NCBI GenBank assembly: GCA_964607755.1
Contig: CAZSMC010000109.1
Span: forward strand, 1-9,627
Length of the DNA: 9,627 nucleotides
Direction of reading: 5' to 3'
Source: CAZSMC01 sp964607755
GTDB lineage: Bacteria; Zhuqueibacterota; Zhuqueibacteria; Residuimicrobiales; Krinioviventaceae
A program made the position numbers and the translations under genes. Positions 1-6,058 of the stretch are shown piece by piece. The notes under the pieces were generated by a model that saw only the letters and a list, made by a program, of their open reading frames with translations, had not been told where the DNA came from and made no database searches. Numbering within the stretch: the first letter of the stretch is position 1; each line of letters starts with the position of its first letter.

Positions 1-5
1 TTTTC

Positions 6-51
6 GTGTTTTAGAGTTTTAGTGGCAGTCTTTTTTTTGCCACAAAAACAC
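6..51. repeat. Imperfect palindrome in the leader region
   Basis: GTGGCA (22-27) pairs perfectly with TGCCAC (38-43) across a T-rich 10-nt loop. Outside it, GTGTTTT (6-12) pairs with AAAACAC (45-51). The left arm carries 9 extra bases (13-21) between its two blocks where the right arm has one, so the left arm looks like a tandem duplication of a GTTTTAG-type unit. No T-run follows the stem on either strand, so it is not a convincing terminator. It resembles, from memory, the GTGTCTTAGTGGC-type intergenic palindromes scattered through many environmental bacterial genomes. That identity is inference. Confidence 0.4.
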
Positions 52-109
52 CAAATTAATTTTTATGTCTCATGGCAAATAATTGTAACTAAAGAGCCAG
101 ATAAAAAGA

Positions 110-140
110 TTGACGGTTGAAAACGGCCACAAAATATGCT
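110..140 (+). promoter_or_regulatory. Weak candidate promoter for the creatininase-family gene
   Basis: TTGACG (110-115) could serve as a -35 box and TATGCT (135-140) as a -10 box, but the 19-nt spacer is longer than the usual 17. It lies 75 nt before the chosen ATG at 216. Nothing else in bases 1-200 looks more like a promoter, and no gene is seen there. Confidence 0.25.
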
Positions 141-163
141 ACATTAAATGCATCAAAATTTGT

Positions 164-184
164 GAATGTTTGTAACTAACATTC
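164..184. promoter_or_regulatory. Perfect 7-bp inverted repeat before the creatininase-family gene
   Basis: GAATGTT (164-170) and AACATTC (178-184) are exact reverse complements separated by 7 nt, and a G plus six T follow (185-191). It sits 31 nt upstream of the ATG at 216. The arrangement could be a regulator binding site, or a short AU-rich hairpin with a T-tract acting as a weak terminator or attenuator in the leader. The AT-rich stem makes termination doubtful. Confidence 0.35.
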
Positions 185-215
185 GTTTTTTGGGCAGAGC
201 GTGAAAGGAAAATCA

Positions 216-1013
216 ATGGAATGGACGAAAATGATCTCCTTGCAGTTTGAAAAGTTGCGCGACACCAGCGGCGTTTGCATTGTACCGTTCGGCTGCCTGG
301 AACGGCATTCGAACCATTTACCGATAGGCACGGACAGTCTTTTAGCGTACAAACTGGCTGTACTTGCGGCTGAACAGGAAACGGCTGTCGTGTTTCCGCC
401 GCAGCATTATATGATGGTGGCGTCAGCATCTGCCCAGCCGGGTGCCATTTCTTTTGATGCGAAACTGGCTATCCAGATTGCAGAAACCGCTTTTGAAGAG
501 ATTTCCAGAAACGGTTTCAAGAAAATTATACTGTACAATTTTCACGGCGGCAATCGAAATATTATCCCGCTATTACTCCAAAATCATCTGTCGCGACAGC
601 CCAGGAATTACACTCTCTACATGCCGGAATTTGACTGGGAGATCGAAGATGTGCATCAGACCTACTGCGACAGTACGTTCGGTGGTCACGCGGACGAGTG
701 GGAAACGAGCTTGATGCTTTACTTGTTTCCGCAATCCGTTCATATTGATAAAATCCCCTCAAAGCATACCGGTCATCCTCAACATCGCTTGTCACATCTG
801 AAAACCAGGCACATAAAAACCCCGGTCAGTTTTTTTTCTGATTATCCAACGCACTACGCCGGCGAAGCCAAGACCGCCACTGCAGAAAAAGGCAAAAAAG
901 CGGCTCAGGTTATCGTGAATCGTCTGGCTGCGAATATAAAGGCGGTCAAAGATGATAGTGAAACTCTCCGGATTCAACAAGAGTTTAATAATAAAATGTT
1001 TCGTCACGACTGA
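216..1013 (+). CDS. Creatininase-family metal-dependent amidohydrolase
   Basis: This is a 265-residue cytoplasmic protein of the creatininase/FAPy-deformylase superfamily, whose members hydrolyse cyclic or linear amides with a two-metal centre. Family hallmarks are visible: PFGCLERHSNHLPIGTD (residues 24-40; the family consensus is close to PxGSxEQHGxHLPxGTD), with Glu29, His31 and Asp40 as metal ligands; NFHGGN (108-113) with His110; GGHADEWETS (156-165), the equivalent of the HAGExETS motif; and a YPTHYAGEA stretch near 210-218 before the C-terminal helix. ATG 216 is preferred over the in-frame GTG at 201, because AAAGGAAAA (204-212) is a good ribosome-binding site for 216 and overlaps the GTG. 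No signal peptide or membrane segment is seen. It is followed after 89 nt by argG, which has its own promoter. The substrate cannot be told: creatinine is unlikely to be general for this family, and a formamide or other amide is equally possible. Confidence 0.87.
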   Translation: MEWTKMISLQFEKLRDTSGVCIVPFGCLERHSNHLPIGTDSLLAYKLAVLAAEQETAVVFPPQHYMMVASASAQPGAISFDAKLAIQIAETAFEEISRNGFKKIILYNFHGGNRNIIPLLLQNHLSRQPRNYTLYMPEFDWEIEDVHQTYCDSTFGGHADEWETSLMLYLFPQSVHIDKIPSKHTGHPQHRLSHLKTRHIKTPVSFFSDYPTHYAGEAKTATAEKGKKAAQVIVNRLAANIKAVKDDSETLRIQQEFNNKMFRHD

Positions 1014-1042
1014 TTTGTCCTGGACACGCAATCCCCCGAACT

Positions 1043-1071
1043 TTGCGTTTTGTTAATAAATTAGTTATATT
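1043..1071 (+). promoter_or_regulatory. Sigma70-type promoter of the argG-argH-metF run
   Basis: TTGCGT (1043-1048) and TATATT (1066-1071) are separated by exactly 17 nt. Transcription would start near 1078, about 25 nt before the argG ATG at 1103. The -10 box is identical to, and the -35 box one base different from, the boxes found upstream of the toxin gene at 5798-5826. This supports both as real promoters of the same type. No recognisable ArgR box is seen nearby. Confidence 0.6.
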
Positions 1072-1102
1072 AAAAATCCATGATAAAAATTGGAGAGGAT
1101 TC

Positions 1103-2362
1103 ATGAGTTCAAAAGTGAACAAGGTTGTGCTGGCGTATTCCGGTGGATTGGATACGTCTATTATTATTCCATGGTTAAAAGAACATTATGGTTGTGAGGT
1201 GATTGCTTTTGCTGCCGACCTGGGACAGCAGGAAGAACTGGAAGGTCTGGAAGAAAAAGCCATCGCGACCGGCGCGATCAAGTGCTACATAGAAGATTTG
1301 CGCAAACCATTTATTGAAGAGTATATTTGGCCCACACTAAAGGCTGGCGCGATTTATGAAGGCCGTTATCTGCTCGGAACATCCTTTGCCCGTCCACTCA
1401 TAGCCAAACGCCAGGTTGAAATTGCCGCGGCTGAAGGTGCAGACGCTGTTGCACACGGCTGCACCGGCAAAGGCAACGATCAGGTGCGTTTTGAATTGAC
1501 ATACAAAGCGTTCAATCCAAAACTAAAAGTAATAGCGCCCTGGCGTGAATGGGATATCCGCTCCCGGGAAGACGCAATCCGTTATGCCCAGGAAAAGGGC
1601 ATTCCGATTTCGGCAACCAAAGAAAAAATATACAGCAATGATCGCAATATCTGGCATATCAGCCATGAAGGCGGTGACCTTGAGGACCCCTGGAATCAGC
1701 CGGAAGAAGAGATGTTCGTGCTGACGAATTCGCCTGAAAACGCCCCGGACAGCCCAACGTTTGTTGAAATTGAATTTGACAGGGGTGTTCCAGTCGGATT
1801 GAACGGGCAGCGGATGGATGCTGTTACTCTGGTCCAGCAACTCAATAAAATAGGTGGTGAACATGCGATTGGTCGAGTGGACATTGTCGAGAACCGGCTG
1901 GTGGGCATGAAGTCGCGTGGCGTTTACGAAACACCTGGCGGAACGATTCTTTACGCCGCTCACAACGAGCTGGAAGAATTGGTCATGGATAAAGAAACAC
2001 TGCATTTCAAGGAAATGCTGGCGCCGAAATACGCCGAGCTGGTTTATAACGGCGCCTGGTTTACGCCGCTACGCGAAGCCCTGGATGCGTTTGTGAACAA
2101 AACTCAGGAGAACATCACCGGCACGGTCCGGTTCAAGTTGTACAAGGGCAATATCATCACCGCCGGACGCAAGTCGCCGTATTCACTTTATCGCGAAGAA
2201 TTGGCAACGTTCGGTGCTGAAGATGTTTACAATCAGAAAGATGCCGAAGGTTTTATCAACCTTTTTGGATTGCCGCTGAAGGTGCGCTCTCTTGTGGAGC
2301 TGGATTGGGGAAAGAAACCAGACTATTCGGAACCGGATTACAGTAAATTCAAGCGAGATTAA
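1103..2362 (+). CDS. argG: Argininosuccinate synthase
   Basis: The enzyme joins citrulline and aspartate with ATP to give argininosuccinate, the penultimate step of arginine biosynthesis, in the cytoplasm as a tetramer. The 419-residue product has the N-type ATP-pyrophosphatase P-loop AYSGGLDTS at residues 11-19, the ADLGQ stretch at 38-42, and the citrulline/aspartate-binding HGCTGKGNDQVRFE signature at 118-131. SHEGGDLEDPWNQP and GRKSPYSLY follow farther along. Length fits the family (about 400-450). The start at 1103 is chosen because GGAGAGG (1092-1098) lies just upstream and the protein then opens with the usual short lead into the P-loop; an in-frame ATG at 1043 lies on the -35 box and would add 20 unrelated residues. 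The stop is 2 nt from the argH start, so the two are surely co-transcribed. Confidence 0.97.
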   Translation: MSSKVNKVVLAYSGGLDTSIIIPWLKEHYGCEVIAFAADLGQQEELEGLEEKAIATGAIKCYIEDLRKPFIEEYIWPTLKAGAIYEGRYLLGTSFARPLIAKRQVEIAAAEGADAVAHGCTGKGNDQVRFELTYKAFNPKLKVIAPWREWDIRSREDAIRYAQEKGIPISATKEKIYSNDRNIWHISHEGGDLEDPWNQPEEEMFVLTNSPENAPDSPTFVEIEFDRGVPVGLNGQRMDAVTLVQQLNKIGGEHAIGRVDIVENRLVGMKSRGVYETPGGTILYAAHNELEELVMDKETLHFKEMLAPKYAELVYNGAWFTPLREALDAFVNKTQENITGTVRFKLYKGNIITAGRKSPYSLYREELATFGAEDVYNQKDAEGFINLFGLPLKVRSLVELDWGKKPDYSEPDYSKFKRD

Positions 2363-2364
2363 TA

Positions 2365-3459
2365 ATGGCAGATGCAAAAATCTGGAGCGGCCGTTTCCGG
2401 CAAGAAACGGATGAGCTAATGGAAAAATTCAGCCTGTCGTTGCCGTTTGACCGCCTCTTGTTTGATGCGGATATCGCTGTCAATAAAGCATGGGCACGGG
2501 CTCTTGTTCGAGCCGGCGTTTATACTGAGATGGAGGCAGATCAAGTTAGAGCTACTTTGGATGAAATTCAAAAGGACTTTCATTCTTCGGGACAACTTTC
2601 TTTTCCCGAAAGCGCTGAAGATATTCATTCTGCCAACGAATACTGGTTGACCGAACGGTTGGGCGATCTCGGAGCGCGCATTCACACCGGCCGGAGCCGG
2701 AACGATCAGGTGGTGACGGATTTCAGACTTTATCTTTTGGAAAAGAATAAAGCATTGCAGGTTGCTTTACATGATTTGCAAACGGCTTTGTATACACTGA
2801 GTTTGGATCATGTAAAAACGGTCTTTCCCGGTCAAACCCATTTGCGCCAGGCGCAGCCTGTTTCGTTTGCGCATTATGTGCTGGCGTTGTTTTTTCAATG
2901 TCAACGGGACAAAGAGCGTTTGCAGGAAAGCTATGATCGCTGCTCGACCATGCCGTTAGGGTCCGGCGCGCTGGCCGGCGCGGCGTTCGATATCGACCGG
3001 AACGAATTAGCCAAAGAACTCGGTTTTGAACGGGTTTCGGAAAACAGTTACGATGCTACGTCTGACCGCGACTTTGTCAACGAAATTCTGGCAAATTGCG
3101 CTCAGGTGATGATCCATCTGAGCCGGGTTGCTGAGGATTTCATCATCTGGTCAGGAGAAGGATTTGAGTTTTTGCAAATCGATGATAAATACGCCACCGG
3201 CAGCAGCATGATGCCGCAAAAGAAGAATCCGGATTCTCTTGAATTAATACGCGGCAAATCGGCCCGCGTTATTGGTAATCAGGTTACNNNNNNNNNNNNN
3301 NNNNNNNNNNNNNNNNNNNNNNNNNNNNNNNNNNNNNNNNNNNNNNNNNNNNNNNNNNNNNNNNNNNNNNNNNNNNNNNNNNNNNNNCGTAACTTGTTTG
3401 GCGGAACCGGTTCAAAATCGGTAAAAAAGCAAATTGAAATCGCCAAAAAATTATTATAG
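2365..3459 (+). CDS. argH: Argininosuccinate lyase, interrupted by an assembly gap
   Basis: The enzyme splits argininosuccinate into arginine and fumarate, the last step of arginine synthesis; it belongs to the fumarase/aspartase superfamily and acts as a homotetramer in the cytoplasm. The visible N-terminal 307 residues carry IWSGRF (6-11), HTGRSRND (107-114), the catalytic-histidine stretch THLRQAQP (158-165) and the superfamily signature GSSMMPQKKNPD (279-290), whose flexible loop holds the catalytic serine. After the gap the last 23 residues, RNLFGGTGSKSV onward, match the normal C-terminus of the family. The two parts plus 100 N give only 364 residues, against about 455-470 for the family, so about 120 or more residues are hidden. 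The gap is therefore longer than drawn, and the gene itself is probably intact. A weak AAGCGAGA ribosome-binding site lies inside the argG end. metF follows after 32 nt. Confidence 0.95.
   Translation: MADAKIWSGRFRQETDELMEKFSLSLPFDRLLFDADIAVNKAWARALVRAGVYTEMEADQVRATLDEIQKDFHSSGQLSFPESAEDIHSANEYWLTERLGDLGARIHTGRSRNDQVVTDFRLYLLEKNKALQVALHDLQTALYTLSLDHVKTVFPGQTHLRQAQPVSFAHYVLALFFQCQRDKERLQESYDRCSTMPLGSGALAGAAFDIDRNELAKELGFERVSENSYDATSDRDFVNEILANCAQVMIHLSRVAEDFIIWSGEGFEFLQIDDKYATGSSMMPQKKNPDSLELIRGKSARVIGNQVXXXXXXXXXXXXXXXXXXXXXXXXXXXXXXXXXXRNLFGGTGSKSVKKQIEIAKKLL
3288..3387. other. Assembly gap of 100 N inside argH
   Basis: This is a run of exactly 100 undetermined bases. ArgH family length implies that roughly 350-430 bases are really missing, so the run looks like a fixed-size placeholder. 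The reading frame happens to be kept on both sides. Confidence 0.95.
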
Positions 3460-3491
3460 AAAAAAATAGTATTACAAATACAAAGGAAAAT

Positions 3492-4382
3492 ATGAAAGTA
3501 AAACAGTTATTAGAGGAATCACAGACAACATTCAGTTTTGAATTTTTCCCGCCTAAAACCTCAACCGGCTGGGATAACCTTTTCAACACAATCAGTGATT
3601 TGCTTCCACTGAAACCGTCTTATGTGAGTGTGACGTACGGTGCCGGCGGCTCGACCCGGCAACGAACGCACGATATTGTCATGCGCATACACCGGGAGCT
3701 TGGTCTCACTGTTGTGCCGCACCTCACCTGTGTTGGTTCGACAAAAGATGAAATCGGCAAAATAGTCGATGCTTATGCCAGAGAAGGCATCGAGAATATT
3801 CTGGCGCTTCGTGGAGATACACCCGAGGGTCAGGAAAAATGGACGGCAACCGAAGGTGGATTCGAATATGCCGCCGATCTGGTTGATTATATTCGAAACC
3901 GCCATCCGCAGATGTGCATAGGTGTAGCAGGTTTCCCTGAGGGGCATCCGGAAACCCCCAATCGAATTGTTGAGCTGGAACACATGAAAAACAAGGTCGA
4001 TGCCGGCGCAGATTACATTGTCACACAGCTCTTTTTTGACAACCGCGATTATTTTGATTACGTACAACGATGTGAACAGGCTGGTATCAAAGTACCAATC
4101 ATAGCGGGTATTATGCCTATCTTGTCCAAAAAAGGCTTATATAAAATGGCTGATTTAGCAGCCGGCTCGCGTGTGCCTGCACCGCTTTATAAATTACTGG
4201 ACTGGGCAGTCACTGACGAATATGTAGCACGGGCCGGTGGGCACTGGGCCAGCGAGCAGGTTCGGGATTTGCTGGATCACGGCGTGCCCGGTATTCATTT
4301 TTATACACTTAACAAATCCACAGCAACCCGCCGGATATACGAATCGCTTGGGATTAAAAATTCTGAACAATTTTGTGATTAA
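3492..4382 (+). CDS. metF: Methylenetetrahydrofolate reductase
   Basis: This FAD-dependent enzyme reduces 5,10-methylenetetrahydrofolate to 5-methyltetrahydrofolate, the methyl donor for methionine synthase. The 296-residue product is full length for the bacterial MetF TIM barrel. Visible landmarks are SFEFFPPK (15-22), where Glu17 corresponds to the catalytic glutamate (Glu28 in E. coli); VTYGAGGSTR (47-56); LALRGDTP (104-111), with the folate-binding Asp109; GVAGFPEGHPE (144-154); TQLFFD (178-183); AGIMPI (205-210); and GIHFYTLNKS (267-276) near the C-terminus. AAAGGAAAA (3482-3490) is a good ribosome-binding site for the ATG at 3492. It sits 32 nt after argH on the same strand and is likely the last gene of that transcript. 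Its C-terminus appears complete, even though foreign-looking methyltransferase sequence begins within about 10 nt of its stop. Confidence 0.95.
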   Translation: MKVKQLLEESQTTFSFEFFPPKTSTGWDNLFNTISDLLPLKPSYVSVTYGAGGSTRQRTHDIVMRIHRELGLTVVPHLTCVGSTKDEIGKIVDAYAREGIENILALRGDTPEGQEKWTATEGGFEYAADLVDYIRNRHPQMCIGVAGFPEGHPETPNRIVELEHMKNKVDAGADYIVTQLFFDNRDYFDYVQRCEQAGIKVPIIAGIMPILSKKGLYKMADLAAGSRVPAPLYKLLDWAVTDEYVARAGGHWASEQVRDLLDHGVPGIHFYTLNKSTATRRIYESLGIKNSEQFCD

Positions 4383-4383
4383 G

Positions 4384-4791
4384 CATCTTAAAAATGATTA
4401 TATCGAATTAACCAAAAGTAGATTATCCCAGCAAACTGTATTTAATGAAACGAGCCAGATTCCCATTAGAGATGACGCCAGAAATATTTCGGAATATCTT
4501 GGAAGCAACACAATCAAACTTGTTATAACTTCACCGCCTTATGCCAATTTGCTCAATCGCAAACGAAAAAATAAAAGCCGGCGNNNNNNNNNNNNNNNNN
4601 NNNNNNNNNNNNNNNNNNNNNNNNNNNNNNNNNNNNNNNNNNNNNNNNNNNNNNNNNNNNNNNNNNNNNNNNNNNNNNNNNNNGATAGAACCAATATCGT
4701 GAATAGAATCGGCATATTTGGATGGCCTTCAAATTACATAACCATGGGGACAACTTTTGAGTACATTTTGCATTTCATAAAACCAGAATAA
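4384..4791 (+). pseudogene. 5'-truncated DNA amino-methyltransferase (probably N4-cytosine), with a gap
   Basis: The reading frame directly after metF reads NDYIELTKSRL (from 4393), the usual segment just after the second SAM-binding motif of DNA methylases. It continues with IPIRDDARNISEYL, the third motif region, and then LVITSPPYANLLN. TSPPY is catalytic motif IV and points to an N4-cytosine rather than an N6-adenine enzyme. After the gap, DRTNIVNRIGIFGWPSNYI and GTTFEYILHF match the C-terminal end of the same family. The FxGxG SAM-binding motif I and everything before it are absent, because metF occupies that place. The only in-frame non-TTG start near the junction is a GTG at 4375, overlapping the metF end without a visible ribosome-binding site. 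A product from there could not bind SAM alone. A truncated remnant is most likely; a split enzyme whose partner lies elsewhere, or a misjoined contig, are alternatives. Confidence 0.75.
4584..4683. other. Assembly gap of 100 N inside the methyltransferase remnant
   Basis: This is a run of exactly 100 undetermined bases. Family comparison from memory suggests that some 80-95 residues separate the flanking motifs, so the true gap is probably nearer 250-300 bases. The frame is kept on both sides. Confidence 0.95.
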
Positions 4792-4806
4792 TATTTTGGA
4801 GAAAAT

Positions 4807-5040
4807 GTGGAAATAGAACACATCATAAATAATCCCTGGGATAATGTATACTGGTTTTCCAGAATGCTAATCAATTCTGAAAAGTATGGAGGACTTGGAA
4901 TCGATTCGACAGCAATGCAGAATGTTGCCAATGCCATTTATTCAGTAATAGATAGCAAAAATCGAGGCGATAATGCCTTTGACCGATGGATCGGATGGGC
5001 GGTGATTGCCAACAACCTGATTACCATAGCAAATGCATAA
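4807..5040 (+). CDS. Small protein of unknown function beside the methyltransferase remnant
   Basis: I do not recognise this 77-residue product. A GTG start at 4807 follows a good GGAG (4798-4801), only 15 nt after the methyltransferase stop, so it was likely translated from the same message. The overlapping ATG at 4805 hits a stop after three codons. The protein is soluble-looking and rich in Asn, Ile and Trp, with NPWDNVYWFSRML near the start and FDRWIGWAVIANNLITIANA at the end; no cysteine, signal peptide or membrane segment is evident. Position beside a methyltransferase suggests a restriction-modification accessory protein or a fragment of the partner endonuclease, but no nuclease motif is visible. 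The same frame stays open for 41 codons beyond the TAA (5041-5163), which would fit a longer ancestral protein broken by a stop, though that stretch partly overlaps the antitoxin gene. Base composition is low in GC (20 of 60 bases at 4801-4860). Confidence 0.5.
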   Translation: MEIEHIINNPWDNVYWFSRMLINSEKYGGLGIDSTAMQNVANAIYSVIDSKNRGDNAFDRWIGWAVIANNLITIANA

Positions 5041-5118
5041 GATATATTTCAAAGAACGAAACTGAAATGTTTAGGTCCAGAGTATAACTTTGATGGAAAA
5101 TGGTTTTTGCGACAGAAA

Positions 5119-5433
5119 CTAATTAGTAGAAATAAATCTGGCGAGATCTTTTCGACTCGTACCTAATGCAAGCAACGATTTGATTTGCAGATCAATAGAA
5201 ACAGATGGATCGCCGGCTTCCATCTTTGCCACACGAGACTGGTTGGATCGAATAAGTTTTGCCAGTTCTACCTGAGTCACCTGCTTTTCAAGTCTGGTTT
5301 TTCGAAGATTTTCGCCAAGAGTCATTTTTAGTTCAATATAAGCATTTTCATTCTCAGAAAGGCCGAGAAAATCTTGAGTTGAACCAACGCTCCAACCCTG
5401 CTCTTGAAGTTGTTTTTTCTTCTTATCGTCCAT
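5119..5433 (-). CDS. higA: HigA-type antitoxin, XRE-family DNA-binding protein
   Basis: This 104-residue antitoxin neutralises the toxin encoded just upstream and normally represses the operon. The N-terminal arm has the GWSVGSTQDFLGL segment (13-25) typical of antitoxins paired with Gp49-like toxins. A helix-turn-helix of the XRE/Cro type spans about 43-92: LRKTRLEKQVTQVELAKL leads into the recognition-helix region RSNQSRVAKMEAGD (62-75). On the minus strand AAGGAAA (complement of 5440-5446) stands correctly before the ATG at 5433. The gene lies 25 nt after the toxin stop, so the two form one transcript, toxin first, as in higBA systems. Its 3' end faces the plus-strand genes. The likely DNA target is the palindrome at 5802-5819. 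The type assignment is family-level knowledge; binding is inferred. Confidence 0.88.
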   Translation of the reverse strand: MDDKKKKQLQEQGWSVGSTQDFLGLSENENAYIELKMTLGENLRKTRLEKQVTQVELAKLIRSNQSRVAKMEAGDPSVSIDLQIKSLLALGTSRKDLARFISTN

Positions 5434-5458
5434 ATTGTTTTTCCTTGATTAAAAGAGA

Positions 5459-5791
5459 TTAGATCGAGTCATAAAGTTTTATTCGCTGTCGACAAACATC
5501 TATAACGGTTTGCGGAGTTTTTGCTGTCTTTTTATTGAAAATGTGTAAAATAATAATCGCATCGGTATCAATTCTATAAATGATTCGCCATGTGCTGTGG
5601 GCATCATTGATTCGCAATTCATAACAATGATGCCCTATGGAAGGCATTGGACGGGCGTGCGGCATGGTAAGTACTTCACCACGTTGTAATTTTCGCAATA
5701 AAAAACCAGCCTTCAAACGGGCAGCTTGTGAAAAAGGCGGAGATTTCACTTCGCCGTGTAACCAGACGAGAGGTTTATCATCGTAACTCAT
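5459..5791 (-). CDS. higB: HigB/RelE-superfamily toxin (phage Gp49-like)
   Basis: Toxins of this family are ribosome-dependent mRNA interferases that halt growth when the antitoxin is lost. The 110-residue form opens DDKPLVWLHGEVKSPPF and has PHARPMPSIG (44-53), ELRIND (58-63) and the strand pair WRIIYRI (68-74) and IIILHIFNKKTAKTP (79-93), ending in a VIDVCRQRIKLYD helix. All of this is characteristic of the Gp49-like group. An ATG at 5818 would add nine residues, but it falls inside the operator palindrome and upstream of the predicted -10 box. The ATG at 5791, at the position where transcription should begin, gives the usual family N-terminus, so I prefer it. That would make the toxin message leaderless, with no Shine-Dalgarno sequence seen before either ATG. 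No inactivating change is visible. Confidence 0.87.
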   Translation of the reverse strand: MSYDDKPLVWLHGEVKSPPFSQAARLKAGFLLRKLQRGEVLTMPHARPMPSIGHHCYELRINDAHSTWRIIYRIDTDAIIILHIFNKKTAKTPQTVIDVCRQRIKLYDSI

Positions 5792-5797
5792 TTCTGA

Positions 5798-5826
5798 AAT
5801 ATATGTCAGATATGACATAAATGCAA
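5798..5826 (-). promoter_or_regulatory. Promoter of the higBA operon
   Basis: Read on the minus strand, TTGCAT (complement of 5821-5826) and TATATT (complement of 5798-5803) are separated by exactly 17 nt. The start of transcription is predicted close to 5791, at or within a base or two of the preferred toxin ATG. The hexamers nearly match those of the argG promoter at 1043-1071. Confidence 0.65.
5802..5819. promoter_or_regulatory. Palindromic operator in the higBA promoter spacer
   Basis: TATGTCA (5802-5808) and TGACATA (5813-5819) form a perfect 7-bp inverted repeat around GATA. The palindrome fills almost all of the 17-nt spacer and touches the -10 box. A bound HigA dimer would block RNA polymerase, which fits the autorepression known for this antitoxin family. 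Binding is inferred from position and symmetry. Confidence 0.65.
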
Positions 5827-5835
5827 GGCTTTTGT

Positions 5836-5943
5836 TTATTGTTGCTCATCAGGATTTGGATCAGCACGAATATATTGATAAAGCAGTGAGACGAAATGTT
5901 CTTCGATGATAAAATTGCTGAAATGGGAAGCTATCGTGCAATT
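5836..5943 (-). other. Startless 35-codon open frame, possible gene remnant
   Basis: On the minus strand, between in-frame stops, the sequence reads 35 protein-like residues with FVSLLYQYIRADPNPDEQQ at the end and a TAA stop 10 nt before the -35 box of the toxin promoter. There is no ATG, GTG or TTG in it. It could be the tail of a decayed gene that once preceded the toxin-antitoxin pair, or chance. The rest of 5821-6058 shows no gene I can support; a 74-codon plus-strand frame there runs through the terminator and is rejected. Confidence 0.2.
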
Positions 5944-6058
5944 TTATACCTTCCGGACGAGAGTCCCCGACTAAGAAACGCCCTAACACATCCCGGGATG
6001 AAAAATTATGTTAGACCTATGAGCCACTTTATCGGTGCTAGAATCCCTGATCTGATTA

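Noticed and set aside
22..43. Intrinsic terminator at the left edge
   Set aside because: The T-run is in the loop rather than after the stem on either strand, so the palindrome does not fit a terminator.
201..215. GTG start for the creatininase-family protein
   Set aside because: The good AAAGGAAAA ribosome-binding site overlaps this codon region and serves the ATG at 216.
1043..1102. Upstream ATG start for argG
   Set aside because: It overlaps the -35 box of the promoter, lacks a ribosome-binding site and adds 20 residues not expected in the family. ATG 1103 has GGAGAGG.
1523..2005. 160-codon minus-strand frame inside argG
   Set aside because: It is antisense to a clear, conserved enzyme gene and has no start context or recognisable product.
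3460..3491. Riboswitch or S-box control before metF
   Set aside because: Only 32 nt separate argH and metF, too short for such an element, and only a ribosome-binding site is visible.
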